NCBI RefSeq assembly: GCF_965215815.1
Contig: NZ_CBDCEO010000012.1
Span: forward strand, 620,001-684,000
Direction: 5' to 3'
DNA: 64,000 nucleotides
Source: Poriferisodalis sp965215815
GTDB lineage: Bacteria; Actinomycetota; Acidimicrobiia; Acidimicrobiales; Poriferisodalaceae
Below are positions 35,919 through 44,602 of this stretch, in pieces. Below the pieces are notes generated by a model. That model had not been told where the DNA came from. It did no database searches and saw only the letters and a list, made by a program, of their open reading frames with translations. The position numbers and the translations under genes are program-made. Each line of letters begins with the position of its first letter. Within the stretch, counting starts at the first letter, position 1.

Positions 35919-37058
35919 ATGGACCGTGCCCTCGGCAGCGCCAGCGCCATCGACAGCGAGCCGCTGGTACTCGAGCGTGTCCTGCCCGCCTACGGCGGTC
36001 GGTGCATCACAGCAGCAATTCCAGGGCTCCTCGCTGGCGTAGAGACCGAACTCATCAGCGATCCTGTCGCTTCGGCTCCCACCGTGGTCATGCTGGTGAT
36101 CGACGGGCTCGGATGGCATCAGCTGCGACGCAACAGATCACTGGCCCCGGTGCTCGCAGCGGCAAACGACCGCACGCCACCCATCACCACCGTTGCGCCG
36201 AGCACGACTGCGACGGCCCTGACATCTCTGACAACTGGTGCTGCGCCCAGCGAACACGGCCTTGTCGGGTATCGGGTGCCGACGTCGCTGGGACTGCTGA
36301 ACGCCCTTCGCTGGCGCGCCGGCGGCACCGACGTACGCGCTTCGCTGCCAGCCGATGAACTGCAACCTGTCGTGCCCTTTTGCGGCCAACCGGCGGCGGT
36401 GGTGACACGGGCGGAATTTCGCCACAGTGGCTTCACTATGGCTCACCTGCGGGGCAGTGCATTCCGGGGCTGGCGCGAAGTGAACGAGATTGCCGAATGC
36501 GTCTTCGGCGCAGTAGCCGCGGGTTTTCGGCTGGTATTCGCGTACTACGACACCCTCGACAAGGTCGCTCACGAATTCGGGCTGGGCGACCACTATCGAG
36601 CTGCGCTGGCTGAGGTAGAACGCCTCGCCGTTGAATTGCGTACCGGACTGCCTGGTGACACTCCGCTCATCGTCACGGCCGACCACGGCGTCGTCGAAGT
36701 GCTCGAACCGCTCGTCATGATCGACCCTGAGGTGGCCGATCTCACCACCGGCTGGTCGGGTGAGGCCAGGATGCTGTGGCTGCACGCTCGCCCAGGTGCG
36801 CAACGTCAACTCGCAGGTGCGTGTGAGCGATACGCCGCCCTCGCGGAGATCGCTCCCGTGAGCCAGGTGCTGGACGAATGTTGGCTGGGCAACCATGTCT
36901 CGAAGGCAGCCCGGGGCCGTCTCGGCGATGTCGCGCTCGTTCCCCGTGGCCTGCAGGCCTTCACCATGCCCGATGAAGACCAGCCGCACCATGGCCTGAT
37001 CGGCCGGCACGGGGGTTTGACTTCAGAGGAAATGATGGTGCCCTTCGCACAGTTGTAG
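35919..37058 (+). CDS. Alkaline-phosphatase-superfamily phosphodiesterase
   Basis: 379 residues from the ATG at 35919. Metal-site motifs: VVMLVIDGLGWHQL near 55, the nucleophile Thr in ITTVAPSTTATALTSLTTG with SEHGLVGY, then YYDTLDKVAHEFG and VTADHGVVE. This is the nucleotide pyrophosphatase/phosphodiesterase branch. No signal peptide is clear, so it is probably cytosolic. Substrate unknown. Confidence 0.87.
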   Translation: MDRALGSASAIDSEPLVLERVLPAYGGRCITAAIPGLLAGVETELISDPVASAPTVVMLVIDGLGWHQLRRNRSLAPVLAAANDRTPPITTVAPSTTATALTSLTTGAAPSEHGLVGYRVPTSLGLLNALRWRAGGTDVRASLPADELQPVVPFCGQPAAVVTRAEFRHSGFTMAHLRGSAFRGWREVNEIAECVFGAVAAGFRLVFAYYDTLDKVAHEFGLGDHYRAALAEVERLAVELRTGLPGDTPLIVTADHGVVEVLEPLVMIDPEVADLTTGWSGEARMLWLHARPGAQRQLAGACERYAALAEIAPVSQVLDECWLGNHVSKAARGRLGDVALVPRGLQAFTMPDEDQPHHGLIGRHGGLTSEEMMVPFAQL

Positions 37059-37170
37059 CGAGGCTCACAAGCGGCTGCCGACTGGCTGTGAAGCGACGTG
37101 CATCCAGTGTCCACGGGCATTTCTTGAGACCTCGCCGACGGGGATCGCGCCCTCGCCAGATAGCATTTTG

Positions 37171-37668
37171 ATGGTGGTCGGCGATTCGGTTCAGGATCCA
37201 GAACAGGGTGAACTGCTAAATAGCGGACCTCGCACGGAAGATGACCCCAACGACGAGCCCTTCGTTCCTGAACCGGCGAAGCTCATGCGTATTGGCGGCA
37301 TGATTCGCAAACTGCTCGAAGAAGTCCGCCATGCGGAACTCGACGAAGCAGGTCGCGATCGCATGCGCGACGTGTACCACCTGTCCGTCGAGGAACTGGC
37401 AACGGCGCTGTCCGAGCCGCTCGCTAGCGAGCTGAACCGGATTGCGCTGCCGTTCGACGAGGAAATCCCCTCTGGCCCTGAGCTACGCATCGCTCAGGCC
37501 CAACTCGTGGGATGGCTCGAAGGACTGTTCCACGGCATCCAAGCAGCAGTATCGGCGCAGCAGATGATGGCTGAGCGGCAGCTGCGCAGCATGCGTGGCA
37601 ACGCCCTCGAAGCCGGCGAGCAGCCCAGTCCAGGCAGGACAGCAGAGCGTGGCGGTGTCTATCTGTGA
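37171..37668 (+). CDS. bpa: Bacterial proteasome activator, Bpa-like
   Basis: 165 residues from the ATG at 37171. Family core: PAKLMRIGGMIRKLLEEVRHAELDEAGRDRM, VEELATALSEPLASELNRIALPF and AQLVGWLEGLFHGIQAAVSAQQ. The last residues are GGVYL, close to the GQYL tail by which mycobacterial Bpa docks on and opens the 20S proteasome. It implies an ATP-independent proteasome pathway in this organism; proteasome genes are not in the window. Confidence 0.88.
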   Translation: MVVGDSVQDPEQGELLNSGPRTEDDPNDEPFVPEPAKLMRIGGMIRKLLEEVRHAELDEAGRDRMRDVYHLSVEELATALSEPLASELNRIALPFDEEIPSGPELRIAQAQLVGWLEGLFHGIQAAVSAQQMMAERQLRSMRGNALEAGEQPSPGRTAERGGVYL

Positions 37669-37815
37669 CCGGGGCGAGATCGGTCGGCGGCAGTCGTCGC
37701 ATGCTTGGCATCGCTGCAACGGGGGGCGCTTCCGCGCACTGAGCTAGCACTGAAGGATTTGTCTGGCCAGCCATTGGGGTTCGGTCAGCGAGCACCGCAG
37801 GGAGCGAGAACCAAA

Positions 37816-38481
37816 ATGGCGCTCGAAGTTGAGACAAAGGACTGCACGGCACTCAGCGATGCCGAGATCTGCGAGATGGCAGAGTTGGTCACGGGTGAGA
37901 ACGTTCACTTCGACGTCGGACATCTCTCCAAGCAGCGCGATGCCTGGGTGCTCGTCACCCACGTACGAGACGGCACCAAGCTCGCCGCATACGGTTATTG
38001 CACCCTCGAGCGTGTCGGCGGCGATCCCACCGTGCTGATGGGTGCGGGTGCAACACGGCGTTCGGCCCGTCGTGACAGCGCACTGCGTGCAATGGTGACC
38101 GATCAACTTCGCCGCGCCGTGCTGGCGTTCCCCGACGAAGACGTGCTGGTGGCCTCCCAGATGGCCGACGCAGGCGCCTTCACTGCGTTCAAGCCGCTCG
38201 ATCGGGTGGTGCCACGTCCCGGCTACGAGCCCAACGGCGAGGACCGCGCCTGGGGACGGCGACTCGCAAAGCGATTCGAGATTCAGGGCGAGTACAAGGC
38301 TCGAGAGTTCAAGGTCTATGGCGACGGCGGGCCCTCGTTCGTGCTGAACCACACCGCACCACGGCCCGAGAAGGTCGATCCGGCGTTGATCGCACTGTTT
38401 GACGGCTTCGACACCGCAAATGGTGACGCGCTGATCTCGTTCGGCTGGGCCACCCGGGAAGACCTAGCGAAGCTGCTGTAG
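37816..38481 (+). CDS. Conserved hypothetical protein
   Basis: 221 residues from the ATG at 37816, preceded by a GGGAGCGAG-like ribosome site; the open frame upstream to 37705 is not convincing. Mixed alpha/beta: LVTHVRDGTKLAAYGYCTLERVGGD, an Arg-rich helix and a C-terminal GEYKAREFKVYGDGGPSFVLNH. The layout faintly recalls an acetyltransferase fold, but the CoA loop is absent. I do not recognise the family. The 147-base gap before it holds nothing else. Confidence 0.7.
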   Translation: MALEVETKDCTALSDAEICEMAELVTGENVHFDVGHLSKQRDAWVLVTHVRDGTKLAAYGYCTLERVGGDPTVLMGAGATRRSARRDSALRAMVTDQLRRAVLAFPDEDVLVASQMADAGAFTAFKPLDRVVPRPGYEPNGEDRAWGRRLAKRFEIQGEYKAREFKVYGDGGPSFVLNHTAPRPEKVDPALIALFDGFDTANGDALISFGWATREDLAKLL

Positions 38482-38527
38482 CGCTCCCGGCCAATTGGGG
38501 TCCCGGGCGGGCTGAGCACCTGGTCCT

Positions 38528-39211
38528 GTGAGCGGAGATTTCGGCAGACTCGCCCGCCGACGGCGCATGACCCGGCATTTCATGCCGGACCCTGTTGACG
38601 ATGTGCTTGTGGCGCGGGTCCTCGATGCAGCTCGGCGCGTCCCATCGGCCGGCAACTCGCAGGGTTTCGACTTCGTCGTGCTCAGCGGGGCCTCCCAGAC
38701 GGCTCGGTACTGGGACGCGACGCTGCGGGCAGATCGTCGGGACAGCTTTCGTTGGGCCAGCTTGATCGCCTGCCCGGTCCTGATCACCGTCTGGGCGGAC
38801 CCAGGGGCGTACGTCGAGCGCTACGCAGAGTCCGATAAAGCGCATACGGGCCTCGGCGAAAACCCTGATGCCTGGTCGACGCCGTTCTGGACGGTGGATG
38901 CGAGTTTCGCTGCGATGGCATTGCAGTACGCCGCGATAGACGAAGGTCTCGGCGTGCTGTTTTTTGGCATGTTCAAACACGCCGGCGCAGTTGCGGCAGC
39001 GCTCGGCGTCCCGCCATCGCACGAACCCATCGGCGTGGTGGCTGTGGGATGGCCCGATCGGTCAGCAGAGGCCTCAAGCGGACCCGCCGCGAGCCACCGC
39101 AGACCTCGGCGTCCGCTCTTCGCCGAAGCGAACGCACACGATCCCGAAGCGCTGAACGCAACGGTCGATCGCCCGCTGGTTCATCGGGGGCACTGGCTGG
39201 GGCACTGGTAA
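38528..39211 (+). CDS. Nitroreductase-family protein
   Basis: 227 residues. FMN-binding core RRRMTRHFMPDPVDDVLVARVLDAARRVPSAGNSQ near the N-terminus, then FWTVDASFAAMALQYAAIDEGLGVLFFGMF and PIGVVAVGWPD. The C-terminal 45 residues are Arg/His-rich and poorly conserved. NAD(P)H:FMN oxidoreductase or F420-linked activity is possible; substrate unknown. Confidence 0.85.
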   Translation: MSGDFGRLARRRRMTRHFMPDPVDDVLVARVLDAARRVPSAGNSQGFDFVVLSGASQTARYWDATLRADRRDSFRWASLIACPVLITVWADPGAYVERYAESDKAHTGLGENPDAWSTPFWTVDASFAAMALQYAAIDEGLGVLFFGMFKHAGAVAAALGVPPSHEPIGVVAVGWPDRSAEASSGPAASHRRPRRPLFAEANAHDPEALNATVDRPLVHRGHWLGHW

Positions 39212-39304
39212 GTTGCTGCGGGGTGGCAGTGGCGGCCCGAGTTGGCTCGGTGCTGGCTCTGCGCCGGGCCGCTGCACTCACCTCGACTTGGGAGGAACGC
39301 TGAC

Positions 39305-39796
39305 GTGGGCGAGCACATCGCGCCGAACGAAATCGCGCCAAACGAAACTGCGCCGAACGAAATCGCGCCGAACGAAACTGCGCCGAACGAAACTGCGCCG
39401 AACCAGATTTCAATGGTCGAGTACCTGCAGCTCGGGGAGGACCCCCACCTGGCCGCCAACGTCTGCGATGCCTGCGGGGTCACCTATTTCGATCGTCGGA
39501 ATGCATGTGCCGCGTGCGGGGCTCGCGAATTCTCGACGACTCGGCTCGCCAACACGGGCGCGGTGAGGGCGTTCACGATCGTGCACCGCGCTGCGCGGGG
39601 AGTGCCGGCTCCGTATGTGTCCGCGGTAGTCGATCTCGACGGAGGCGGGCGCGTGAAGAGCAACATCGTCAATGTCGAGCCCACGCCCGAGAACGTGAGC
39701 CTCGGGATGCGCGTGCGCCTCGCTACCTACGTGTCTGCTACCGACGACGAAGGCAACGAAGCCGTTGCCTTCGGATACGAGCCTTCGCCAGCCTGA
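39305..39796 (+). CDS. Zn-ribbon/OB-fold (DUF35) thiolase partner
   Basis: 163 residues from the GTG at 39305, chosen because GGAGG lies nine bases upstream. The N-terminus is six 5-residue repeats (APNEI/APNET) from a 15-base tandem repeat, unusual for this family. A rubredoxin-like zinc ribbon follows (CDACGVTYFDRRNACAACG), then an OB-fold with FTIVHRAARGVPAPYVSAVVDL. DUF35 proteins pair with thiolase-like acyl-CoA enzymes as a non-catalytic subunit; the thiolase gene is next. Confidence 0.88.
   Translation: MGEHIAPNEIAPNETAPNEIAPNETAPNETAPNQISMVEYLQLGEDPHLAANVCDACGVTYFDRRNACAACGAREFSTTRLANTGAVRAFTIVHRAARGVPAPYVSAVVDLDGGGRVKSNIVNVEPTPENVSLGMRVRLATYVSATDDEGNEAVAFGYEPSPA
39317..39406 (+). 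repeat. 15-bp tandem repeat x6 in DUF35 gene
   Basis: Six in-frame units at 15-base steps from 39317, alternating two versions (ending ATC or ACT). They give the APNE[IT] repeat before the zinc ribbon. Copy number could change without loss of frame. Confidence 0.92.
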
Positions 39797-39927
39797 GGGC
39801 GCCAGCAGGCCCGCTGATACCGACCCCGATCCGACCGCATAACGACCGCATTCGACACAGACAACTCAGCACAGACAACTCAGCACAGATAACCAACAGC
39901 ACCGCCATTCACCGGAGAAGAGCAGCC

Positions 39928-41139
39928 ATGAGCAACCAGGACCCCGTCTGGATCCTCGGCACGTCCATGACCAAGTTCGGCCGTTACGCCGACAAAGACC
40001 TGATCGACCTTGCAGCGCAGGCCTCGTTGGGGGCACTGGACGACGGCGGGGTGACCATGGCCGACATGGATGTCCTGGCGGCGGGCTGCCTCTACGAAGC
40101 AAACGGCAGCGTCGGACAGCGCCTCCAGAAGCAGATCGGCCAGACCGGCATTCCCGTGTACAACGTGGCCAACGCCTGCGCCACGGGCGCCACGGCGGTC
40201 CGCACGGTGATGATGGCGATCAAGTCCGGCGAGGCGCAGATGGGCCTTGCTGTAGGCGTCGAGCAGATGGGCAAGATGGGCATGCTCGGTGGCGATCGGG
40301 CCGCCCGCTCCGACAAGACCGTGTTCGCACGCAAGGGCCGCTTCGGCTCCGTGGTGGGTGTCGAGGGGCGCTTGGGCACCAACATGATGCCGGGCGTGTT
40401 TGCCCAGGCCGGCATGGAGTACGCGTATGAGAACGATGGCGTGGGATTCGAGCAATTCGCCAAGGTGGCTCAGAAGAACCACGAGCACTCGACGCTGAAC
40501 CCGCTGGCGCAGTACCGCAAGGCGTTCACGCTGGAAGAGGTCATGGGCTCCGAGGTGATCGCCTACCCGAACACGCTGCTGATGTGCTGCCCCACCGGCG
40601 ACGGCTCGGCTGCAGTCGTGCTGGTCTCCGATGAGAAGCTGCGGACGCTGCCACGTGAGCAGCAACGACGCGCCGTCAAGGTCTCGGCTTCGGTGCTGAC
40701 CTCAGATCCCTGGACCGAGGGCTGCCAGGTCCAGCCTGATGTCAACACGCTGACCCGCAACGCAGCCGACGCTGCTTACGAGGACTCGGGCGTCGACCCC
40801 GCCGATCTCGACCTCGTCGAGCTGCATGACTGCTTCGCGACGGCCGAGCTGCGGCACTACGACAACTTGCGTCTGTGCCAACCCGGTGGCGCCGGCGAGT
40901 GGATCGACCGGGGCGGTCCGTGGCGTGACGGCGATATCCCCGTCAACGTGTCGGGTGGCCTGCTGTCGAAGGGGCACCCCATCGGCGCTACCGGCGTGGC
41001 CAACCTGTTCGAGGTTGCTACCCACCTTCGTGGCGAGGCTGGCGATCGTCAGGTTCCCGACGCCAAGGTCGGTCTTGCCCACGTCATCGGCCTCGGCTCC
41101 AGCTGCGGCGTGCACGTCCTGGAGCGCTCAGGCCTCTAG
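39928..41139 (+). CDS. Thiolase-like acyl-CoA enzyme (SCP-x type)
   Basis: 403 residues from the ATG at 39928. Thiolase fold: catalytic Cys in NVANACATGATAVR near 89, HDCFATAEL and the C-terminal GGLLSKGHPIGATGVANLFE with IGLGSSCGVHVLE. The two-domain spacing fits lipid-transfer (SCP-x/NltA) thiolases that cleave sterol or branched acyl-CoA with a DUF35 partner, encoded just upstream. A 14-base direct repeat lies in the gap between them (39853-39885). Its stop codon lies inside a 40-base tandem array. Confidence 0.88.
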   Translation: MSNQDPVWILGTSMTKFGRYADKDLIDLAAQASLGALDDGGVTMADMDVLAAGCLYEANGSVGQRLQKQIGQTGIPVYNVANACATGATAVRTVMMAIKSGEAQMGLAVGVEQMGKMGMLGGDRAARSDKTVFARKGRFGSVVGVEGRLGTNMMPGVFAQAGMEYAYENDGVGFEQFAKVAQKNHEHSTLNPLAQYRKAFTLEEVMGSEVIAYPNTLLMCCPTGDGSAAVVLVSDEKLRTLPREQQRRAVKVSASVLTSDPWTEGCQVQPDVNTLTRNAADAAYEDSGVDPADLDLVELHDCFATAELRHYDNLRLCQPGGAGEWIDRGGPWRDGDIPVNVSGGLLSKGHPIGATGVANLFEVATHLRGEAGDRQVPDAKVGLAHVIGLGSSCGVHVLERSGL

Positions 41140-41340
41140 GTCGCGCGCGGCCATCGGACACAGGCGCGCAGGCCTCTAGCCCGAACGCCCCATCAGATGC
41201 TGGTGCTCAGGCCTCTAGGTCGAGCGCGGCCATCAGATGCTGGTGCTCAGGCCTCTAGGTCGAGCGCGGCCATCGGACACAGGCGCTCAGGCCTCTAGGT
41301 CGCGCGCGGCCATCGGACACAGGCGCGCAGGCCTCCGGCC
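41128..41340 (+). repeat. 40-bp tandem array on the thiolase stop codon
   Basis: Six units starting at 41128, 41168, 41207, 41247, 41287 and 41327 (period 39-40). Each opens with [TG]CAGGCCTCTAG or a close variant, the first being the codons for Ser-Gly-Leu-stop of the thiolase. Two sub-versions of the inner half alternate. The last unit decays. No spacers and no CRISPR features. Confidence 0.92.
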
Positions 41341-41425
41341 GGAACGCGATCATCGGACAGCTCGGCTCGAGCCTGCGCGGAATCCATGGGGTTCCCGTAG
41401 CAATGTGTCGTTACGTTCGCGCGAG

Positions 41426-41487
41426 GGCCAGCCACTCCGGGTGGGAAGTGCCTTTCGGACTCGGCCACCACCCGGCTGAGGCTGGCC
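41426..41487. terminator. Two-tier hairpin between convergent genes
   Basis: Inverted repeat with outer arms GGCCAGCC / GGCTGGCC, inner arms CCGGGTGG / CCACCCGG and a 23-base loop. It lies between the thiolase (plus) and LLM oxidoreductase (minus) stops, as expected of a bidirectional terminator. No T tract. The rest of the 387-base gap is the 40-base array plus unremarkable sequence. Confidence 0.6.
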
Positions 41488-41526
41488 TCTTCGGCAAGCG
41501 TACTTCGTCGGACCCGATCGGGAGTC

Positions 41527-42414
41527 TCAGTTATTGAATGCTTCGAGCGTGGGTGTCAGCTCGTCGAGGTACTGCAGCGTCTCGTCTGCCGACGGCAGGT
41601 CGAAGTTCACAGGCGTGAACACGAACTGGCTGACGCCGGCCTCTGCATAGGACTCCAGCCGGTCCAGACGCGGCCGTCCCCAGATGTAGAGCGTGATGGG
41701 AATGTCGTCGGCGTCGGGCCGCCCTGCCTCGGCGGCGAGTCGACGGAATCGCTCGATGCCGCCGACCACGTCGGGCTTGCCAGTGACGTTCATCACACCG
41801 ACATCGATGGGACACCATTCATCGGCGTACTCCGCTGCGTGCCCGATGCCGAGCGGACCCGCATTGCCGAGCGCGATCGGTACCGAGCCATTCGCCGGCT
41901 TGGGGTAGATCCACGACTCGCTGTGGCTGTCCCAGCGGCCGTCCAAGGCCGGTACCGGATCGTTCGCCCAGATGGACCGCATGGCAGCCACACGCTCGCG
42001 CATGGCGCCGTATCGCTGACCGAACGGCATGTCGGGCCGATGATCGGCCAGTTCCTCTTTGTTCCAGCCGACGCCGATGCCGAGCACGACTCGTCCGTCC
42101 GACAGCACATCGGTCGACGACACAGTCCGAGCGAGATCGATGAGGTCGTGCTGCAGGATGAGACAGATGCCGGTGCCCAGCTTGATGGTGGAGGTCCGCG
42201 CTGCTGCAACGCCCATCGACACAAACGGATCCATCATGTGCAGGTAGGTCCCCGGCAGCTGCCCGCCATTGGGGTACGGGCTCTGGCGAGATGTCGGGAT
42301 GTGGGTGTGCTCGGGGTACCAGACCGAGTAGTAGCCACGCTCTTCGAGCTCGTGGGCCAGATCGCCCGGATCGATGCCGCCGTGATGATTGCCAGTGAGG
42401 TACCCGAATTTCAT
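41527..42414 (-). CDS. LLM-class F420-dependent oxidoreductase
   Basis: 295 residues from the ATG at 42414 (MKFGYLTGNHHGGI); the frame is open a few codons further. Luciferase-like TIM barrel: YYSVWYPEHTHIPTSR, IKLGTGICLILQHDLIDLARTVSSTDVLS, VVLGIGVGWNKEELADH and IPITLYIWGRP. This branch uses reduced F420 in actinobacteria; the substrate is not known. Confidence 0.88.
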   Translation of the reverse strand: MKFGYLTGNHHGGIDPGDLAHELEERGYYSVWYPEHTHIPTSRQSPYPNGGQLPGTYLHMMDPFVSMGVAAARTSTIKLGTGICLILQHDLIDLARTVSSTDVLSDGRVVLGIGVGWNKEELADHRPDMPFGQRYGAMRERVAAMRSIWANDPVPALDGRWDSHSESWIYPKPANGSVPIALGNAGPLGIGHAAEYADEWCPIDVGVMNVTGKPDVVGGIERFRRLAAEAGRPDADDIPITLYIWGRPRLDRLESYAEAGVSQFVFTPVNFDLPSADETLQYLDELTPTLEAFNN

Positions 42415-42679
42415 GGCGCGCAGCCTAAATGCCACGCTGACACGTATGCCCGCTGGCGCCGTCAGCCGCGGCCGACCGCCGGCGCCTCCAGCCGCGGCCG
42501 ACTGCCGGCGCCTCCAGACGCGGCCGACCGCCGGTTCAAGGTGTCCTCCGGCACCTGCTCGCTCGGGCCCTTGGGTGTCACTACTGGGGTGCCGTTACTG
42601 GTACTTGATGTCGTGGTGGCGGCCGAAGTCGCCGTTCGTGCGCACATCTTCACTGTTCGTTGTAGATGCAGGGGTTTGG

Positions 42680-44326
42680 TCATGGCGGGTTGCCTCCTCG
42701 CTCGCCGCTGGCGGGTTCGCTGCGGGGTTCGGTGTCCCAGTGGCCGGTGGTGGGGTGTCGGCGCAATCGCTGGTTGCGTTCGTGCAGGCCGTTGTGGCAG
42801 TCGTCGCACAGTGCTGCGAGGTTGGGAGGGTCTGTGGTGCCGCGGTCGGCGTTCCATTCGTCGATGTGGTGGTACTCACAGCGATGCATCGGGGCACGGC
42901 ACAGAACACAGCCGCGGTCGCGTATGGCGACGGCGAGCTGTTGAGCTGCGGTGGCGAGCCGTCGGCCGCGCCCGAGCCACAGCGGCTGGCCTGCGGTGTC
43001 GAATACTGCGCCGCTGATGCGTGTGTCGGGCGAGAGGTTGTTGAGGATCTCGGCCGGTACGGGTCCGACGCCGAGGGCTTCGCATCGTCCGTGGGGTGTG
43101 GTGCCGTCGATGACGCCCATCTCGGCGACGATGACGAGTTGGTTGGGTGCTTGAGCAGGCCGCCAGTGCTGGATCGAGCGGCCCGCGGCGCCGACCGGCA
43201 CGGTGTCGCTGTGTGTGGGGGGTGTCGCATCGCTGCGTGCAGGGGGTGTCGCATCCCTGTGTGTGGGGGGTGTCGCATCCCTGTGTGTGGGGGGTGTCGC
43301 ATCCCTGTGTGAAGGGGGTGTCGCATCGCAGCGTTGCGGGATGTCGTCGCTATCGCAGCGGTGTTCGTGCTCGTCGCGGCCATCACGGTCGCGCTCGGCA
43401 TCGCTTGTTTCGCTGCGGCCATGTCGGGGATCGCCAGTGCGCACGGGTTCGGCAACGTCACGGCCCGGGTCGGTGTCGGTGCTCTTGGGGGAGTGGTGCT
43501 GTGCCAGAAGCGATGGGGCCGTGGGGTGGTCGATGGTGACCAAAGCGTTGCGGTCGGTGAGCATTTCGAAGACGGCGTCCGCGAGGCGTTGTTTGTTGTC
43601 GCGGATCTGGTTGGGTGTGCCGTCGCGTCCGCCGTCTTGTCGCCACAGGGCATCTTTGTAGGTCTCGACTGCCTGTTGGATCAACGCGAAGCTGATCGGG
43701 TCCAAGCGTGCGTTGAGCACTCCCATGCCGCTGGCGTGATCGACGAACAATGCGGCGCTGCGTTCGCGGCGTTGGCGCGCAAGCATTGATCGCACCGCGT
43801 CGGGGTCGTAGCGGGCGGCGAAGTCGCGGGCGTCTCGGCGCAGAATCTCGGGCGGCACCGCAGCGGCGGTCTCGAGCAGGTCCGCGGCGGTGTCGACGGC
43901 ATTGGGGCTGGTCTGTCGGGCCGCGTCCGCGAGCACCTCGGCATGCTCGACGGTGAGATCGCCCACCGCGAGGCCGCGCGCCACATTCGGCATCTGAGCG
44001 ATCTGTTCGCTGACTTGTGTGGTGCGCTTGGCCTTGCGGCTGCTCTGCCGTGCCCGCTCGCGAAGCGCCGAACGGCCCGCTCCTGCCTGTGAGGCTTCCA
44101 GCGCGGCGGTGGCATTCAGCAGCATTGCCTGAGCGGCTGAGCGCAGCCGTTCAGCCTGTTCGACCACCAGAGCGAGCGTGTCGCTGGACGCACCCTCGAG
44201 CGGGACCAGCGACGCCCGCGCCACTACGTCACGCGCGCCGCGCAGCACCGACAGCACCGACAGCACCGACTCGGCAGGCGGCGCCGATCCGGCCGCCGAA
44301 TCGCCGCGAACGTCCGTGAACCTCAT
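42680..44326 (-). CDS. DUF222/13E12-type HNH endonuclease protein
   Basis: 548 residues from the ATG at 44326 (MRFTDVRG); a GTG at 44344 is an alternative. N-terminal DUF222 helical domain (about 30-240, QAMLLNATAALEASQAG, AEVLADAARQTSP, LDPISFALIQQAV). A disordered linker has five units of RDATPPTH (24-base repeat, 43221-43340). The HNH domain at the end has CVLCRAPMHRCEYHHIDEW and NLAALCDDCHNGLHERN. Such proteins are multicopy in actinobacteria and linked to mobile repeats; the window holds a second one at 50.6 kb. Confidence 0.9.
   Translation of the reverse strand: MRFTDVRGDSAAGSAPPAESVLSVLSVLRGARDVVARASLVPLEGASSDTLALVVEQAERLRSAAQAMLLNATAALEASQAGAGRSALRERARQSSRKAKRTTQVSEQIAQMPNVARGLAVGDLTVEHAEVLADAARQTSPNAVDTAADLLETAAAVPPEILRRDARDFAARYDPDAVRSMLARQRRERSAALFVDHASGMGVLNARLDPISFALIQQAVETYKDALWRQDGGRDGTPNQIRDNKQRLADAVFEMLTDRNALVTIDHPTAPSLLAQHHSPKSTDTDPGRDVAEPVRTGDPRHGRSETSDAERDRDGRDEHEHRCDSDDIPQRCDATPPSHRDATPPTHRDATPPTHRDATPPARSDATPPTHSDTVPVGAAGRSIQHWRPAQAPNQLVIVAEMGVIDGTTPHGRCEALGVGPVPAEILNNLSPDTRISGAVFDTAGQPLWLGRGRRLATAAQQLAVAIRDRGCVLCRAPMHRCEYHHIDEWNADRGTTDPPNLAALCDDCHNGLHERNQRLRRHPTTGHWDTEPRSEPASGERGGNPP
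43221..43340 (+). repeat. 24-bp tandem repeat in DUF222-HNH gene
   Basis: Five units at exact 24-base steps (43221, 43245, 43269, 43293, 43317), in frame, giving eight-residue RDATPPTH-type repeats on the minus strand. Confidence 0.9.
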
Positions 44327-44370
44327 GACATTGACTGTAAGCACACCCTGTTACACGAAGACTCGGCCGA

Positions 44371-44602
44371 GGCCACCCCCGGCAGCCTCCACCAGACCAA
44401 ACGAGCTCCCCAGCCAAGGCCACCCCGGCAACATCCACCAGACCCGACGAGCTCCTCAGCCAGGGCCACCCCGGCAACATCCACCAGACCCAACGAGCTC
44501 CTCAGCCAAGGCCACCCCCGGCAGCCCCCACCAGACCCAACGAGCTCCTCAGCCAGGGCCACCCCGGCAGCCCCCACCAGACCCAACGAAATCCTCAGCC
44601 TC
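44371..44602 (+). repeat. 46-47-bp tandem array on the SDR stop codon
   Basis: Five units starting at 44371, 44418, 44464, 44510 and 44557. The unit nearest the gene contains the SDR stop (TCA at 44595-44597 on plus strand = TGA); each unit outside the gene keeps the same CTCAGCC-type sequence. It fills the gap between the SDR and DUF222-HNH genes. Confidence 0.9.

Noticed and set aside
41128..41340. CRISPR-like array
   Set aside because: Units are contiguous and about 40 bases with no unique spacers, and the first unit is the coding end of the thiolase gene.
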